In this document: positions 15,936-22,361 of the stretch, piece after piece
Numbering within the stretch: the stretch's first letter is position 1
How the letters are laid out: each line of letters opens with the position of its first letter
Source of the DNA: Maricaulis sp.
GTDB lineage: Bacteria; Pseudomonadota; Alphaproteobacteria; Caulobacterales; Maricaulaceae
Assembly: GCA_002694345.1 (NCBI GenBank)
Contig: NZLV01000191.1
Location: 1-22,361, forward strand
Direction of reading: 5' to 3'
Length of the DNA stretch: 22,361 nucleotides
The notes under the pieces: generated by a model
What the model was told of the DNA's origin: nothing
Database searches by the model: none
What the model saw: only the letters and a program-made list of their open reading frames with translations
Made by a program: the position numbers and the translations under genes

Positions 15936-17045
15936 ATGACCCCGCATCGCAAGCTCGAGCTTCAACGCGCCTTCATCGCGGCCCTGGCCCTGATCATTTC
16001 CGGCATTTTTGTCTGGATGATCCGGGACTATCTCGCTGCGCTTTTCCTGGCCGGTGTGCTGGCGCTCTTCCTGGCACCCCCGCATGCCTGGCTGGCCAAG
16101 CTCTTCGGAGACCGCCGCGGACTGGCGGCGGGCCTGCTGGTCACCGTCTCCATCCTGGCCTTCGTCATCCCGGCGACCATCCTGCTGGGCGTCATCGCCG
16201 ACCAGGCGATCGAGGTCACCCAGATGGTGTCGCCCTGGGTGCAGGAACAGGTCAATCTGATCCGCCAGGACGGGCTGACCGGCCTGCCCGACTGGCTGCC
16301 CTTCCGCGACGAGCTGATCGAATACCAGGCCAGCGTGACGGCGCAGCTGGGCAATCTGGCCGGCACGGTCGGACGCATCCTTGTGAACTCGTTGCGCGCG
16401 GGCACGGGCGGCTTCCTGATCGCCACGCTCAACACCTTCATCCTGATCTATGCGCTCTATTATTTCCTGATGTCCGGCCGGACGCTGGGACGCTCGGCGG
16501 TCTCACTCCTGCCGATGACCAAGGAAGGCCGCGACCTTCTGGCCGAACGCGCGCTGTCGACCATCCGCGCGACGGTGAAGGGGTCTTTCCTCATTGCCAT
16601 CGTTCAGGGCGTGCTGACCGGCATCGGACTCTTCGTCGCCGGCGTACCGGGCGCGATCTTCTGGGCAGCCATAGCTGCCCTGCTCTCCATCATCCCGATG
16701 ATCGGACCGCCGCTGATCTGGATTCCGGCAGCGGCCTGGCTGATCGGTACCGGGCATTATGTGTCCGGGATCGGCCTGGTGATCTGGGGGGCGCTCTTCG
16801 TCGGCACGTCGGACAATATCCTGCGCCCCATCCTGGTCGGCAAGGATGCCAAGATGTCCGATCTCATGGTGCTGATCTCGACCCTGGGCGGACTGACCCT
16901 GTTCGGCGCCGTGGGCATCATTCTGGGCCCGGTCATCGCCGCCCTCTTCACCTCGGTCTGGTTCCTCTTTCGTGAAAGCTATGCGGGCCTGCTGGATGAA
17001 GAGGAAGAGGACGGGACCGAAGACGCGGACGATATCGAGGACTAA
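15936..17045 (+). CDS. AI-2E family transporter (PerM-like permease)
   Basis: Inner-membrane protein of 369 residues in the AI-2E/UPF0118 exporter family. About eight membrane segments are visible, with the soluble region (about 85-150) between the early and late halves. Family runs include LIYALYYFLMSGR, GSFLIAIVQGVLTGIG, LLSIIPMIGPPLIWIPAA and GTSDNILRPILVGKDAKM. Members have been linked to autoinducer-2, sodium/proton exchange or other small molecules, so the substrate is open. The C-terminus is a strongly acidic tail (DEEEEDGTED). It starts 3 nt after dctM, so it belongs to the TRAP operon as the last gene. Its stop codon overlaps the end of the convergent lipoprotein gene by 4 nt. Confidence 0.9.
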   Translation: MTPHRKLELQRAFIAALALIISGIFVWMIRDYLAALFLAGVLALFLAPPHAWLAKLFGDRRGLAAGLLVTVSILAFVIPATILLGVIADQAIEVTQMVSPWVQEQVNLIRQDGLTGLPDWLPFRDELIEYQASVTAQLGNLAGTVGRILVNSLRAGTGGFLIATLNTFILIYALYYFLMSGRTLGRSAVSLLPMTKEGRDLLAERALSTIRATVKGSFLIAIVQGVLTGIGLFVAGVPGAIFWAAIAALLSIIPMIGPPLIWIPAAAWLIGTGHYVSGIGLVIWGALFVGTSDNILRPILVGKDAKMSDLMVLISTLGGLTLFGAVGIILGPVIAALFTSVWFLFRESYAGLLDEEEEDGTEDADDIED

Positions 17046-17863
17046 CCGCTGAAGCCGCTTTCCAGCTCCTGCAGGAAACGGCTTACCTCACGCATGGTGA
17101 GACTCCCGGCCAGGGCATCGCAATCCATACGGGGCGCCGGCGCGACATCCTCACGGGCCGCCCGGATCGCCTCGACATGCCGGGTGATCCAGGCCTCGCC
17201 CTCCGGCAGGGCCATGATCCGGTCCCGGAAGGCCTCGAACGCCGCCCTGTCATCCTGTCCCGGCACACGCAGCGCTTCAAAGAGGGTTTCGATATAGGCC
17301 CGGTAGACCGGGGGCCGCATCGCGACATAGTCCGGCGAATGCCCGTCGAACAAATGCCCGTAGAGCTCGCCATAGGCCGCGCCCTGACCGCGATCACCCA
17401 GCGTGTGGGAATAGCTGTCACCCAGCGCATGAATGATCAGACCGCTCTGCCAGATCGTCTCTGTCTCGCCGACCGGGCGCTGGGACAAAAGCCGTGCGAG
17501 ATCGGCCCGCCTGCGGGCAACCGCATCCGGCTCTCCGCCATGCAGGGAATGGAGGACACCAACAATCCGGTGCCGATACCCCCATCCCCCGAAACTCGCC
17601 CACAGGCTCACCTGCGGCGCTGCAAAGCGCCAGGCCAGATCATCCGCCGCCTCATTGTAGAAGGACAAAAGCGCCGCCTCACGCGGCGACCGTCCCGCCA
17701 TCACGGCCACGATATAGGTCGTGTCCTGATGTCCGTCGCGATTGTACTTGGCGTCGGCAAACGGCTCCACGCAGCTGGGATTAAGCGTGCGATAACCGGG
17801 TGTGGAACAGGCTGGCAGAACCAGCGCCGCCGCCAGTGTCGCGGCCGTCCAGACAGATTTCAT
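17042..17863 (-). CDS. Predicted lipoprotein with a zinc-dependent phospholipase C/P1-nuclease-like His/Asp pattern (DUF6765-like)
   Basis: A 273-residue protein. The N-terminus from ATG 17863 is a lipoprotein signal with lipobox LPAC (C19), and GGGGGAG lies 6 nt upstream. A longer frame to 17914 lacks these. The body has DGHQDTTYIVAVMAG, then GYRHRIVGVLHSLHGG, then HALGDSYSH (H145, D149, H153) and YGHLFDGHSPD (H170, D173, H175, D178). The H-x3-D step and the clustered histidines recall zinc ligands in the phospholipase C/P1 nuclease fold and DUF6765 proteins. This match is from memory of motifs, not a search. Enzyme activity is unproven; it may be a metal-binding or lipid-acting envelope protein. 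It lies downstream of the LemA/M48 pair on the same strand, after 59 nt. Confidence 0.82.
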   Translation of the reverse strand: MKSVWTAATLAAALVLPACSTPGYRTLNPSCVEPFADAKYNRDGHQDTTYIVAVMAGRSPREAALLSFYNEAADDLAWRFAAPQVSLWASFGGWGYRHRIVGVLHSLHGGEPDAVARRRADLARLLSQRPVGETETIWQSGLIIHALGDSYSHTLGDRGQGAAYGELYGHLFDGHSPDYVAMRPPVYRAYIETLFEALRVPGQDDRAAFEAFRDRIMALPEGEAWITRHVEAIRAAREDVAPAPRMDCDALAGSLTMREVSRFLQELESGFSG

Positions 17864-17922
17864 GATGCGCTCCCCCTTGTCGGGAAAGCCTACGACCCCA
17901 CGCCTGATTTTCAAAACCGCGC

Positions 17923-18942
17923 CTAGACCTCCGGCACGCTGCTCCGGCCCAGAGACGGCGTTCCGCCCGCATATTTCACCAGCATCTCGATCCGTTTCGG
18001 GATCGGCGGGTGGGTGGCGAAGACGCCCATGAAGCCCTGTTTGGGGTTCTCGATGAACATTTCGCGGACTTCGTCCGGTGCGTCCTCGATATCGGCATGG
18101 CCGGAGATCTTGCGCAGGGCGGAGATCATGGCGTCGGGATTGTGGGTCAGCTCCACCGCGCCGGCATCGGCCATGTATTCGCGCCGCCGGGAGAGGGAGA
18201 AGCGGATCAGGATCGCCAAGACATAAGCGACGACCAGAATGGCGATGGCGGCCACGATGACGAGACCGCCGCTGCGACCGCCGGAACGCCGGTCACCACC
18301 AGCGCGCAAACCGAACCAGAAGATCCGCCGGAACACGATCTCGGCGACGAAGGAAATGATACCCACGAAGATGATCGCGATCACCAGAAGGCGGACATCC
18401 TTGTGGCGGATGTGGGAAAGCTCGTGCGCGATGACCGCTTCCAGCTCGGCATCATCGAGCCGTTCCATCAGGCCGCGCGTCAGCGTCACCGTGTATTGGC
18501 CCTCATGCAGGCCGGAGGCATAGGCATTGAGGGCCGGCGTCTCGATGATCGCCAGTTTCGGCATGGTCATGCCGCGCGAGATGCACAGGTTTTCCAGCAG
18601 GTTCCAGGCGCGGGTCTCCTGCTTCCGGGTGACCGGGCGGGCGCCGGTGGCGGCGTTGATCATGGCCTGGTGTCCGAACCAGGCAATGACGAACCAGACG
18701 CCCGCCAGACCCAGCGACCAGGCCGCGATGCCCGGCAGGCGGCGCAGCTCGGCTTGCCAGAAACCGGCCGCCGCCCCGCCCTTGCCGGCGGAGACGGCAG
18801 AAGGATCCGCCATCCCCACGGTCAACCAGGTCACCGCCAGCCCCAACAGGATGAGCAGGATCGGGAACCCGGCCAACAGCAGGACCGATTTCAGATTATT
18901 GTTCCAGATATGGGAGCGAAGTCCGGTCGCGCCCAGGAACAT
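17923..18942 (-). CDS. M48-family membrane metalloprotease (HtpX-like)
   Basis: Inner-membrane zinc endopeptidase of 339 residues that would degrade or trim membrane or envelope proteins. The zinc motif HELSH spans residues 173-177 (H173, E174, H177), and the third ligand is E255 in SRRREYMADAGA. Hydrophobic segments lie at about 20-43 and 72-92 before the catalytic part, and at about 184-203 and 227-247 between the two zinc motifs, as in HtpX. The C-terminal FATHPPIPKRIEML is typical. The ATG follows the lemA stop by 3 nt, so the pair is co-translated. LemA and M48 proteases are often adjacent in bacteria, which supports a joint envelope quality-control role; the mechanism is not established. 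Confidence 0.92.
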   Translation of the reverse strand: MFLGATGLRSHIWNNNLKSVLLLAGFPILLILLGLAVTWLTVGMADPSAVSAGKGGAAAGFWQAELRRLPGIAAWSLGLAGVWFVIAWFGHQAMINAATGARPVTRKQETRAWNLLENLCISRGMTMPKLAIIETPALNAYASGLHEGQYTVTLTRGLMERLDDAELEAVIAHELSHIRHKDVRLLVIAIIFVGIISFVAEIVFRRIFWFGLRAGGDRRSGGRSGGLVIVAAIAILVVAYVLAILIRFSLSRRREYMADAGAVELTHNPDAMISALRKISGHADIEDAPDEVREMFIENPKQGFMGVFATHPPIPKRIEMLVKYAGGTPSLGRSSVPEV

Positions 18943-18945
18943 GGC

Positions 18946-19497
18946 CTAGAACTGCACCTTCGGGGCGGCACGTTCGCTCTCGCCGGCTTCGAAATAGTCA
19001 CGCGACTTGAAGCCGAAGGAGTTGGCGATCACCACGGCCGGGAATTGCTCCAGCGAGGTGTTGTATTCGTTGACCGCATTGTTGAAGAAGCGGCGGGCGG
19101 CGGCGATCTTGTTTTCCAGATCGGCCAGCTCGTTCTGCAGGGAGAGGAAGTTCTCGTTCGCCTTCAGGTCCGGATAGCTTTCCGACAGGGCGAAGAGCTG
19201 GCGCAGAGCACCGGAGAGCATGTTCTCGGCTTCGGCCAGGCCTTTCAGCGAGGTCGCATCAATCGCGGTCTGGCGCGCCTTGATGACGTTTTCCAGCGTT
19301 TCCTGCTCGTGCTTGGCATAGCCCTTCACGGTCTCGACGAGGTTCGGCACCACGTCATGGCGCTGCTTCAGCTGCACATCGATATCACCCCAGGCCTGGT
19401 TGCAGGTCTGACGCAGGGCGACGAGCCGGTTGTAGATAACGACCAGGACAATGCCGAGGCCGATAAGCAAGATCAGAACGATGAGACCGGCATCCAT
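18946..19497 (-). CDS. lemA: LemA family protein
   Basis: A 183-residue membrane-anchored helical protein. One N-terminal segment (about 4-22) is followed by a long alpha-helical region with the LemA family signature: YNRLVALRQTCNQAWGDIDVQLKQRHDVVPNLVETVKGYA, of which the RHDVVPNLVE core is diagnostic. The rest includes ENFLSLQNELADLENKIAAARRF and YNTSLEQFP. It has no recognised catalytic residues. The function of LemA is poorly defined; it is thought to act in the envelope, often with M48 proteases. AGGAG lies 7 nt before ATG. The gene has a palindrome upstream and leads the lemA-M48 pair. Confidence 0.93.
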   Translation of the reverse strand: MDAGLIVLILLIGLGIVLVVIYNRLVALRQTCNQAWGDIDVQLKQRHDVVPNLVETVKGYAKHEQETLENVIKARQTAIDATSLKGLAEAENMLSGALRQLFALSESYPDLKANENFLSLQNELADLENKIAAARRFFNNAVNEYNTSLEQFPAVVIANSFGFKSRDYFEAGESERAAPKVQF

Positions 19498-19516
19498 GAC
19501 TTAACTCCTGTCGATG

Positions 19517-19530
19517 CAACCAATTGGTTG
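19517..19530. promoter_or_regulatory. Perfect 14-bp palindrome between parC and lemA
   Basis: The sequence CAACCAATTGGTTG is a perfect palindrome with no central spacer, in the 41-bp gap after the parC stop. It ends 19 nt before the lemA ATG. A gap-free dyad favours a dimeric DNA-binding protein over an RNA hairpin, so it may be an operator for lemA-M48. That role is inferred. Confidence 0.45.
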
Positions 19531-19538
19531 AGTGTTAC

Positions 19539-21815
19539 CTATTCCGCTTTCGCCTGTGAAGCGAGGAATTCCGAGCCGCGCGGGGCGAAGCGCAGTGAAC
19601 GCGGGAAGCCCCTGGGCGCCATCTTGCCGGCCTGGGCCCGCTTGGCGGTCCACAAGTGCCAGTCCTCCAGATTGAAGCGGCGCCCGGCCCCGTCCAGCCA
19701 GGTCAGCCCCTCTTCACCGGAGAAGGTCGTGGCGTCGGCCAGCAAGGCACCCTTGCCGCCCAGAAGACGCACGCCCTTGCCGCGCGACATCATCGGGATT
19801 TCCTCGAGCGGGAAGACCAGCAGCTTCTTGTTCTCGCCGATCACGGCGCAGCTATCGCCCATGGCCGGGATGCAGAGCAGCGCCTCGCTGCCCTCGACCA
19901 GGTTGAGGATCTGCTTGCCGCCCTTCTTCATGGCGACGCAATCCTTCTCCTGGATGCGGAAACCGGTATTGCCGGTCGAGGCCACCAGAAGCGTGCGCTC
20001 CGGATCGTATTTGAACAGGCCGATCGGCGCGGCATCCTCGGGCAGGTCGACATGCAGGCGAACCGGCTCGCCATGGCCGCGGCCACCGGGAAGCTTGGAG
20101 GCTTCCAGCGTGTAGAATTTTCCGTCCGTGGCGAACATGAGGAGCTTGTCCGTCGTCTCGCACTTCACGGCAAAGGCGGAGCGGTCGCCTTCCTTGAATT
20201 TCAGCTCGGTGACGTCGTTGATATGCCCCTTCAGCGCGCGCACCCAGCCCTTCTCGGACAGCACGGCCGTGATCGGCTCGCGCACCACGAAGGCCTCGAT
20301 GGGCGCGTCACCGGCAATGTCCGGGGCCTCACCGAAGATGGAGCGGCGCTTACCCAGCGGCGTGGTCTCGGCATAGTATTCGCCGACCTCGGCGACTTCG
20401 CCGCGCACCTTCTCCCACTGCTTCTCGGTGGAACCGATCAGCGCTTTCAGTTCGGAGCGCTCGGACCGCAGGGACTTGTCTTCCTTGCGGATTTCCAGCT
20501 CTTCCAGCTTGCGCAGAGCGCGCAGGCGCATGTTCAGGATGGCCTCGGCCTGGCGTTCGGTGAGCGAGAAGGTCTCGATCAGCTTGGCCTTGGGCTCGTC
20601 CTCGAAACGGATGATGCGGATCACCTCGTCCAGATCGGCATAGACGATGAGGTAGCCGGCCAACACTTCCAACCGGTCTTCCACCTTGGCCAGGCGCGTC
20701 TGGGCGCGGCGCACGGCCACTTCGCGGCGGTGCTCCAGCCAGATTTCCAGCACTTCCTTGAGCCCGATCACGCGCGGCGTGCCGGTCGGGTCGAGCACAT
20801 TCATGTTCAGCGAGATCCGGCTTTCCAGATCGGTCAGCTTGAACACGCTCTCCATGAGCATTTCCGGATCGACGAGCTTGGATTTCGGCACCAGGACGAG
20901 GCGGATGTCCTCCGTGCTCTCATCCATCACATCATCCAGCAGGGGCAGCTTCTTGGCGTCCATCAGCTGGGCGATGCGCTCGACCAGTTTGGACTTCTGC
21001 ACCAGATAGGGGATCTCGGTGATGACGATCTGCCAGGTTCCCCGGCCCAGGTCTTCCAGCGCCCACTTGGCGCGCACGCGGAACCCGCCACGCCCGGTCA
21101 GATAGGCCTCGCGGATGGCGGCCGGGGGCTCGACAATCGTGCCGCCGGTCGGGAAATCCGGGCCCTGGACATGCTGCAAGAGCGCATCCGTATCGCTCTC
21201 CGGATTGTCGATCAGCGCCGTGGCCGCCGCGCACAGCTCAGCCACATTGTGCGGCGGGATGGACGTCGCCATGCCCACGGCGATCCCGGTGGAACCATTG
21301 GCCAAAAGGTTCGGGAAGGCGCCCGGCAGAACCACCGGCTCGCGCTCGGACCCGTCATAGGTTTCCTCGAAATCCACCGTGCCCTGATCGATATCGGCCA
21401 GGAGCAGTTCGGCCGCCTTGGTCAGGCGGGCCTCGGTGTATCGCATGGCAGCAGCGCTATCGCCGTCAATATTGCCGAAATTCCCCTGCCCCTCGACCAG
21501 CGGATAGCGCGAGGCGAAATCCTGGGCGAGACGCACCAGCGCCTCATAGACCGACTGGTCGCCATGGGGGTGATATTTACCGATCACGTCACCCACCACG
21601 CGCGCCGACTTCTTGAACGCCTGATCCGGGTTCAGCTTCAGCTCGCGCATCGCGTACATGAGGCGCCGGTGAACCGGCTTCAGACCATCGCGCGCATCCG
21701 GCAGGGCCCGCTGGGTGATCGTCGAGAGTGCATAGGCCAGATAGCGCCGGGACAGCGCTTCATCGAATTTTTCCTCGACGATATGCCCGCCATCGGGATC
21801 GAAATGCTCACCCAT
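19539..21815 (-). CDS. parC: DNA topoisomerase IV subunit A
   Basis: Catalytic A subunit of topoisomerase IV, which unlinks daughter chromosomes together with ParE. The 758-residue protein has the winged-helix cleavage core first: the catalytic tyrosine Y126 in AAAMRYTEARL, and the quinolone-pocket helix HPHGDQSVYEALV (82-94). The coiled-coil gate region follows, then a C-terminal beta-propeller domain from about residue 510. ParC rather than GyrA is supported by its length and by the absence of the GyrA-box QRRGGKG; the C-terminal blades are short and degenerate. The start at 21815 is preceded by GAGG 9 nt upstream. At the position of E. coli S80 it has Q87, while E91 is retained. parE is not in the window. 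A promoter and an inverted repeat sit upstream. Confidence 0.96.
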   Translation of the reverse strand: MGEHFDPDGGHIVEEKFDEALSRRYLAYALSTITQRALPDARDGLKPVHRRLMYAMRELKLNPDQAFKKSARVVGDVIGKYHPHGDQSVYEALVRLAQDFASRYPLVEGQGNFGNIDGDSAAAMRYTEARLTKAAELLLADIDQGTVDFEETYDGSEREPVVLPGAFPNLLANGSTGIAVGMATSIPPHNVAELCAAATALIDNPESDTDALLQHVQGPDFPTGGTIVEPPAAIREAYLTGRGGFRVRAKWALEDLGRGTWQIVITEIPYLVQKSKLVERIAQLMDAKKLPLLDDVMDESTEDIRLVLVPKSKLVDPEMLMESVFKLTDLESRISLNMNVLDPTGTPRVIGLKEVLEIWLEHRREVAVRRAQTRLAKVEDRLEVLAGYLIVYADLDEVIRIIRFEDEPKAKLIETFSLTERQAEAILNMRLRALRKLEELEIRKEDKSLRSERSELKALIGSTEKQWEKVRGEVAEVGEYYAETTPLGKRRSIFGEAPDIAGDAPIEAFVVREPITAVLSEKGWVRALKGHINDVTELKFKEGDRSAFAVKCETTDKLLMFATDGKFYTLEASKLPGGRGHGEPVRLHVDLPEDAAPIGLFKYDPERTLLVASTGNTGFRIQEKDCVAMKKGGKQILNLVEGSEALLCIPAMGDSCAVIGENKKLLVFPLEEIPMMSRGKGVRLLGGKGALLADATTFSGEEGLTWLDGAGRRFNLEDWHLWTAKRAQAGKMAPRGFPRSLRFAPRGSEFLASQAKAE

Positions 21816-21828
21816 GTCTCAACGCCTC

Positions 21829-21852
21829 GTGATTCGGTCAGCAATCACTATA
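21829..21852 (-). promoter_or_regulatory. Likely parC promoter -10 box overlapping an operator-like inverted repeat
   Basis: On the minus strand a TATAGT -10 box is read at 21852-21847, with only a weak -35 near 21875-21870. Overlapping it, GTGATT (21829-21834) and AATCAC (21843-21848) form a perfect 6-bp dyad with an 8-nt centre, 14 nt before the parC ATG. The dyad includes one GANTC site (21831-21835), the CcrM methylation target in alphaproteobacteria. The positions are seen; regulation is inferred. Confidence 0.4.
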
Positions 21853-21919
21853 GCGCACAGGGCTGGCGAGGCAGGGCCGCGGCGCAGGATTAACTGTGGG
21901 GAAGCGGGGTTCATTCTTT

Positions 21920-21940
21920 CTTCCCCATTCCATGGGAAAG
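21920..21940. repeat. Imperfect hairpin upstream of parC
   Basis: CTTCCCCAT (21920-21928) and ATGGGAAAG (21932-21940) pair with one mismatch around a 3-nt loop. No T-run follows on either strand, so a factor-independent terminator is unlikely. It lies between the three-way-junction element and the parC promoter. Confidence 0.4.
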
Positions 21941-21963
21941 TGGGCCGGAGCAAGGCTTCGGGT

Positions 21964-22012
21964 CTAAGGGGCGGCGCGCCAGCGCCAGTTTCCGGCTCCG
22001 CCGGCCCCTTGG
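21964..22012. repeat. Element able to fold into a three-way junction (two hairpins inside an outer stem)
   Basis: The outer stem is AAGGGG (21966-21971) with CCCCTT (22005-22010), extendable by a wobble and one more pair to 21964-22012. Inside are arm 1, GGCGC/GCGCC (21973-21977 and 21982-21986, loop GCCA), and arm 2, CCGGC/GCCGG (21992-21996 and 22000-22004, loop TCC), joined by AGTTT. It starts just after the stop of the unknown gene at the right edge. It may act as an RNA 3' end, a REP-like repeat or a protein site. No T-run follows on either strand. Confidence 0.5.
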
Positions 22013-22017
22013 CGGTG

Positions 22018-22347
22018 TCACCAGGGCTCGTCGAACTCGGCAAAGCCGTCCATCAGATCCGGAAAGCTCAACGCAAGCGCGGACTTCATGTCTGCCATGG
22101 AGCCGTTCGAAAACATGCAAACTCCGCAATGGTTTACCGGACTACCGCTGTGGCGGATAAAGCCCAGTCGGAGATGACCGTTGTCGACAATGAGAATGTC
22201 GAAACTGTCCAAGTCATCGAAGCCCCTGTCGCAAGTCATGCCTAGACGGTCCGCAATGGCTTGCGGCGGCACGCTCAATCCGCCCAAGGACGTCTCGAAG
22301 AGCCTTATTTCATCCGTGTAGGGGATTTGGGTCCATTGCGTCAGCAT
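22018..22347 (-). CDS. Unknown small protein near the right edge
   Basis: A 109-residue protein I do not recognise. It has no signal peptide or membrane segment and is rather acidic, with GFDDLDSFDILIVDNG and LMDGFAEFDEP. The residues HSGSPVNHCGVCMF include one CxxC pair. ATG 22347 is preferred over a GTG one codon earlier. Only 14 nt remain to the window edge, so its ribosome site and neighbours cannot be judged well. The composition is less G/C-biased than neighbouring genes by eye, which could indicate recent gain, but this was not measured. It lies upstream of parC on the same strand, separated by about 200 nt holding the three-way-junction element and the parC promoter. Confidence 0.6.
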   Translation of the reverse strand: MLTQWTQIPYTDEIRLFETSLGGLSVPPQAIADRLGMTCDRGFDDLDSFDILIVDNGHLRLGFIRHSGSPVNHCGVCMFSNGSMADMKSALALSFPDLMDGFAEFDEPW

Positions 22348-22361
22348 CACAAAGCCCCCAC

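Noticed and set aside
14133..16085. Long minus-strand open frame (650 codons) opposite dctQ/dctM
   Set aside because: The product is an implausible Asp/Gln/His/Arg-rich low-complexity string, the typical antisense pattern of genes for hydrophobic proteins.
18010..21893. Long plus-strand open frames (18010-20115 and 19656-21893) opposite the M48, lemA and parC genes
   Set aside because: The minus-strand genes have catalytic motifs, ribosome sites and full family lengths; the plus frames have none.
1..22361. Defence island, prophage, CRISPR array, transposon or biosynthetic cluster
   Set aside because: No repeats with spacers, transposase, integrase, phage structural genes or synthase genes were seen; the content is mostly housekeeping and transport.

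Overview
The window reads as chromosomal core DNA of an alphaproteobacterium, most likely of the Caulobacterales/Maricaulales type (Caulobacter, Maricaulis, Oceanicaulis relatives). This rests on high G+C with G/C-rich third codon positions, an alphaproteobacterial style of ParC, MotB and PorB-synthase proteins, a TakP-like TRAP operon, and dense packing with overlapping genes. The taxon is an inference; no rRNA or other marker was available. I found no tRNA, rRNA, insertion sequence, prophage or CRISPR array, and no defence-system signature.

Left part (1-8604). A partial isobutyryl-CoA dehydrogenase gene runs off the left edge on the minus strand. It diverges from a plus-strand run of hemB (heme synthesis), a small zinc-ribbon membrane protein and a PLP-dependent transsulfuration-type enzyme. 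Converging on that run is a minus-strand, translationally coupled trio: a beta-hydroxyacid dehydrogenase/glyoxylate reductase-like enzyme, an unknown membrane protein and a TRIC-type channel. The trio diverges from a membrane-anchored penicillin-acylase-family hydrolase, whose 3' end overlaps a convergent flavin reductase gene by 19 bp.

Middle (8694-17045), all on the plus strand. It holds motB (flagellar stator), an SLC13-type anion permease with two RCK_C domains, bpt (N-end-rule leucyltransferase), and a tight four-gene operon. The operon encodes a TakP-like 2-oxo-acid TRAP transporter (DctP, DctQ, DctM) followed by an AI-2E family permease. Both TRAP membrane subunits are larger than usual, with extra hydrophobic segments.

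Right part (17042-22347), all on the minus strand. Read in transcription order it holds an unknown 109-residue protein, parC, lemA, an M48/HtpX-like membrane protease, and a predicted lipoprotein with a His/Asp pattern resembling zinc-dependent phospholipase C/P1-nuclease folds (DUF6765-like).

The most interesting non-coding signals are a 45-49 nt element that can fold into a three-way junction (21964-22012), a 20-bp operator-like inverted repeat against the likely parC promoter (21829-21848), a perfect 14-bp palindrome upstream of lemA (19517-19530) and inverted repeats in the dehydrogenase/hemB divergent spacer. I see no clear previously undescribed multi-gene system. The best candidates for something new are the enlarged TRAP plus AI-2E operon, the PLC-like lipoprotein beside LemA/M48, and the three-way-junction element.
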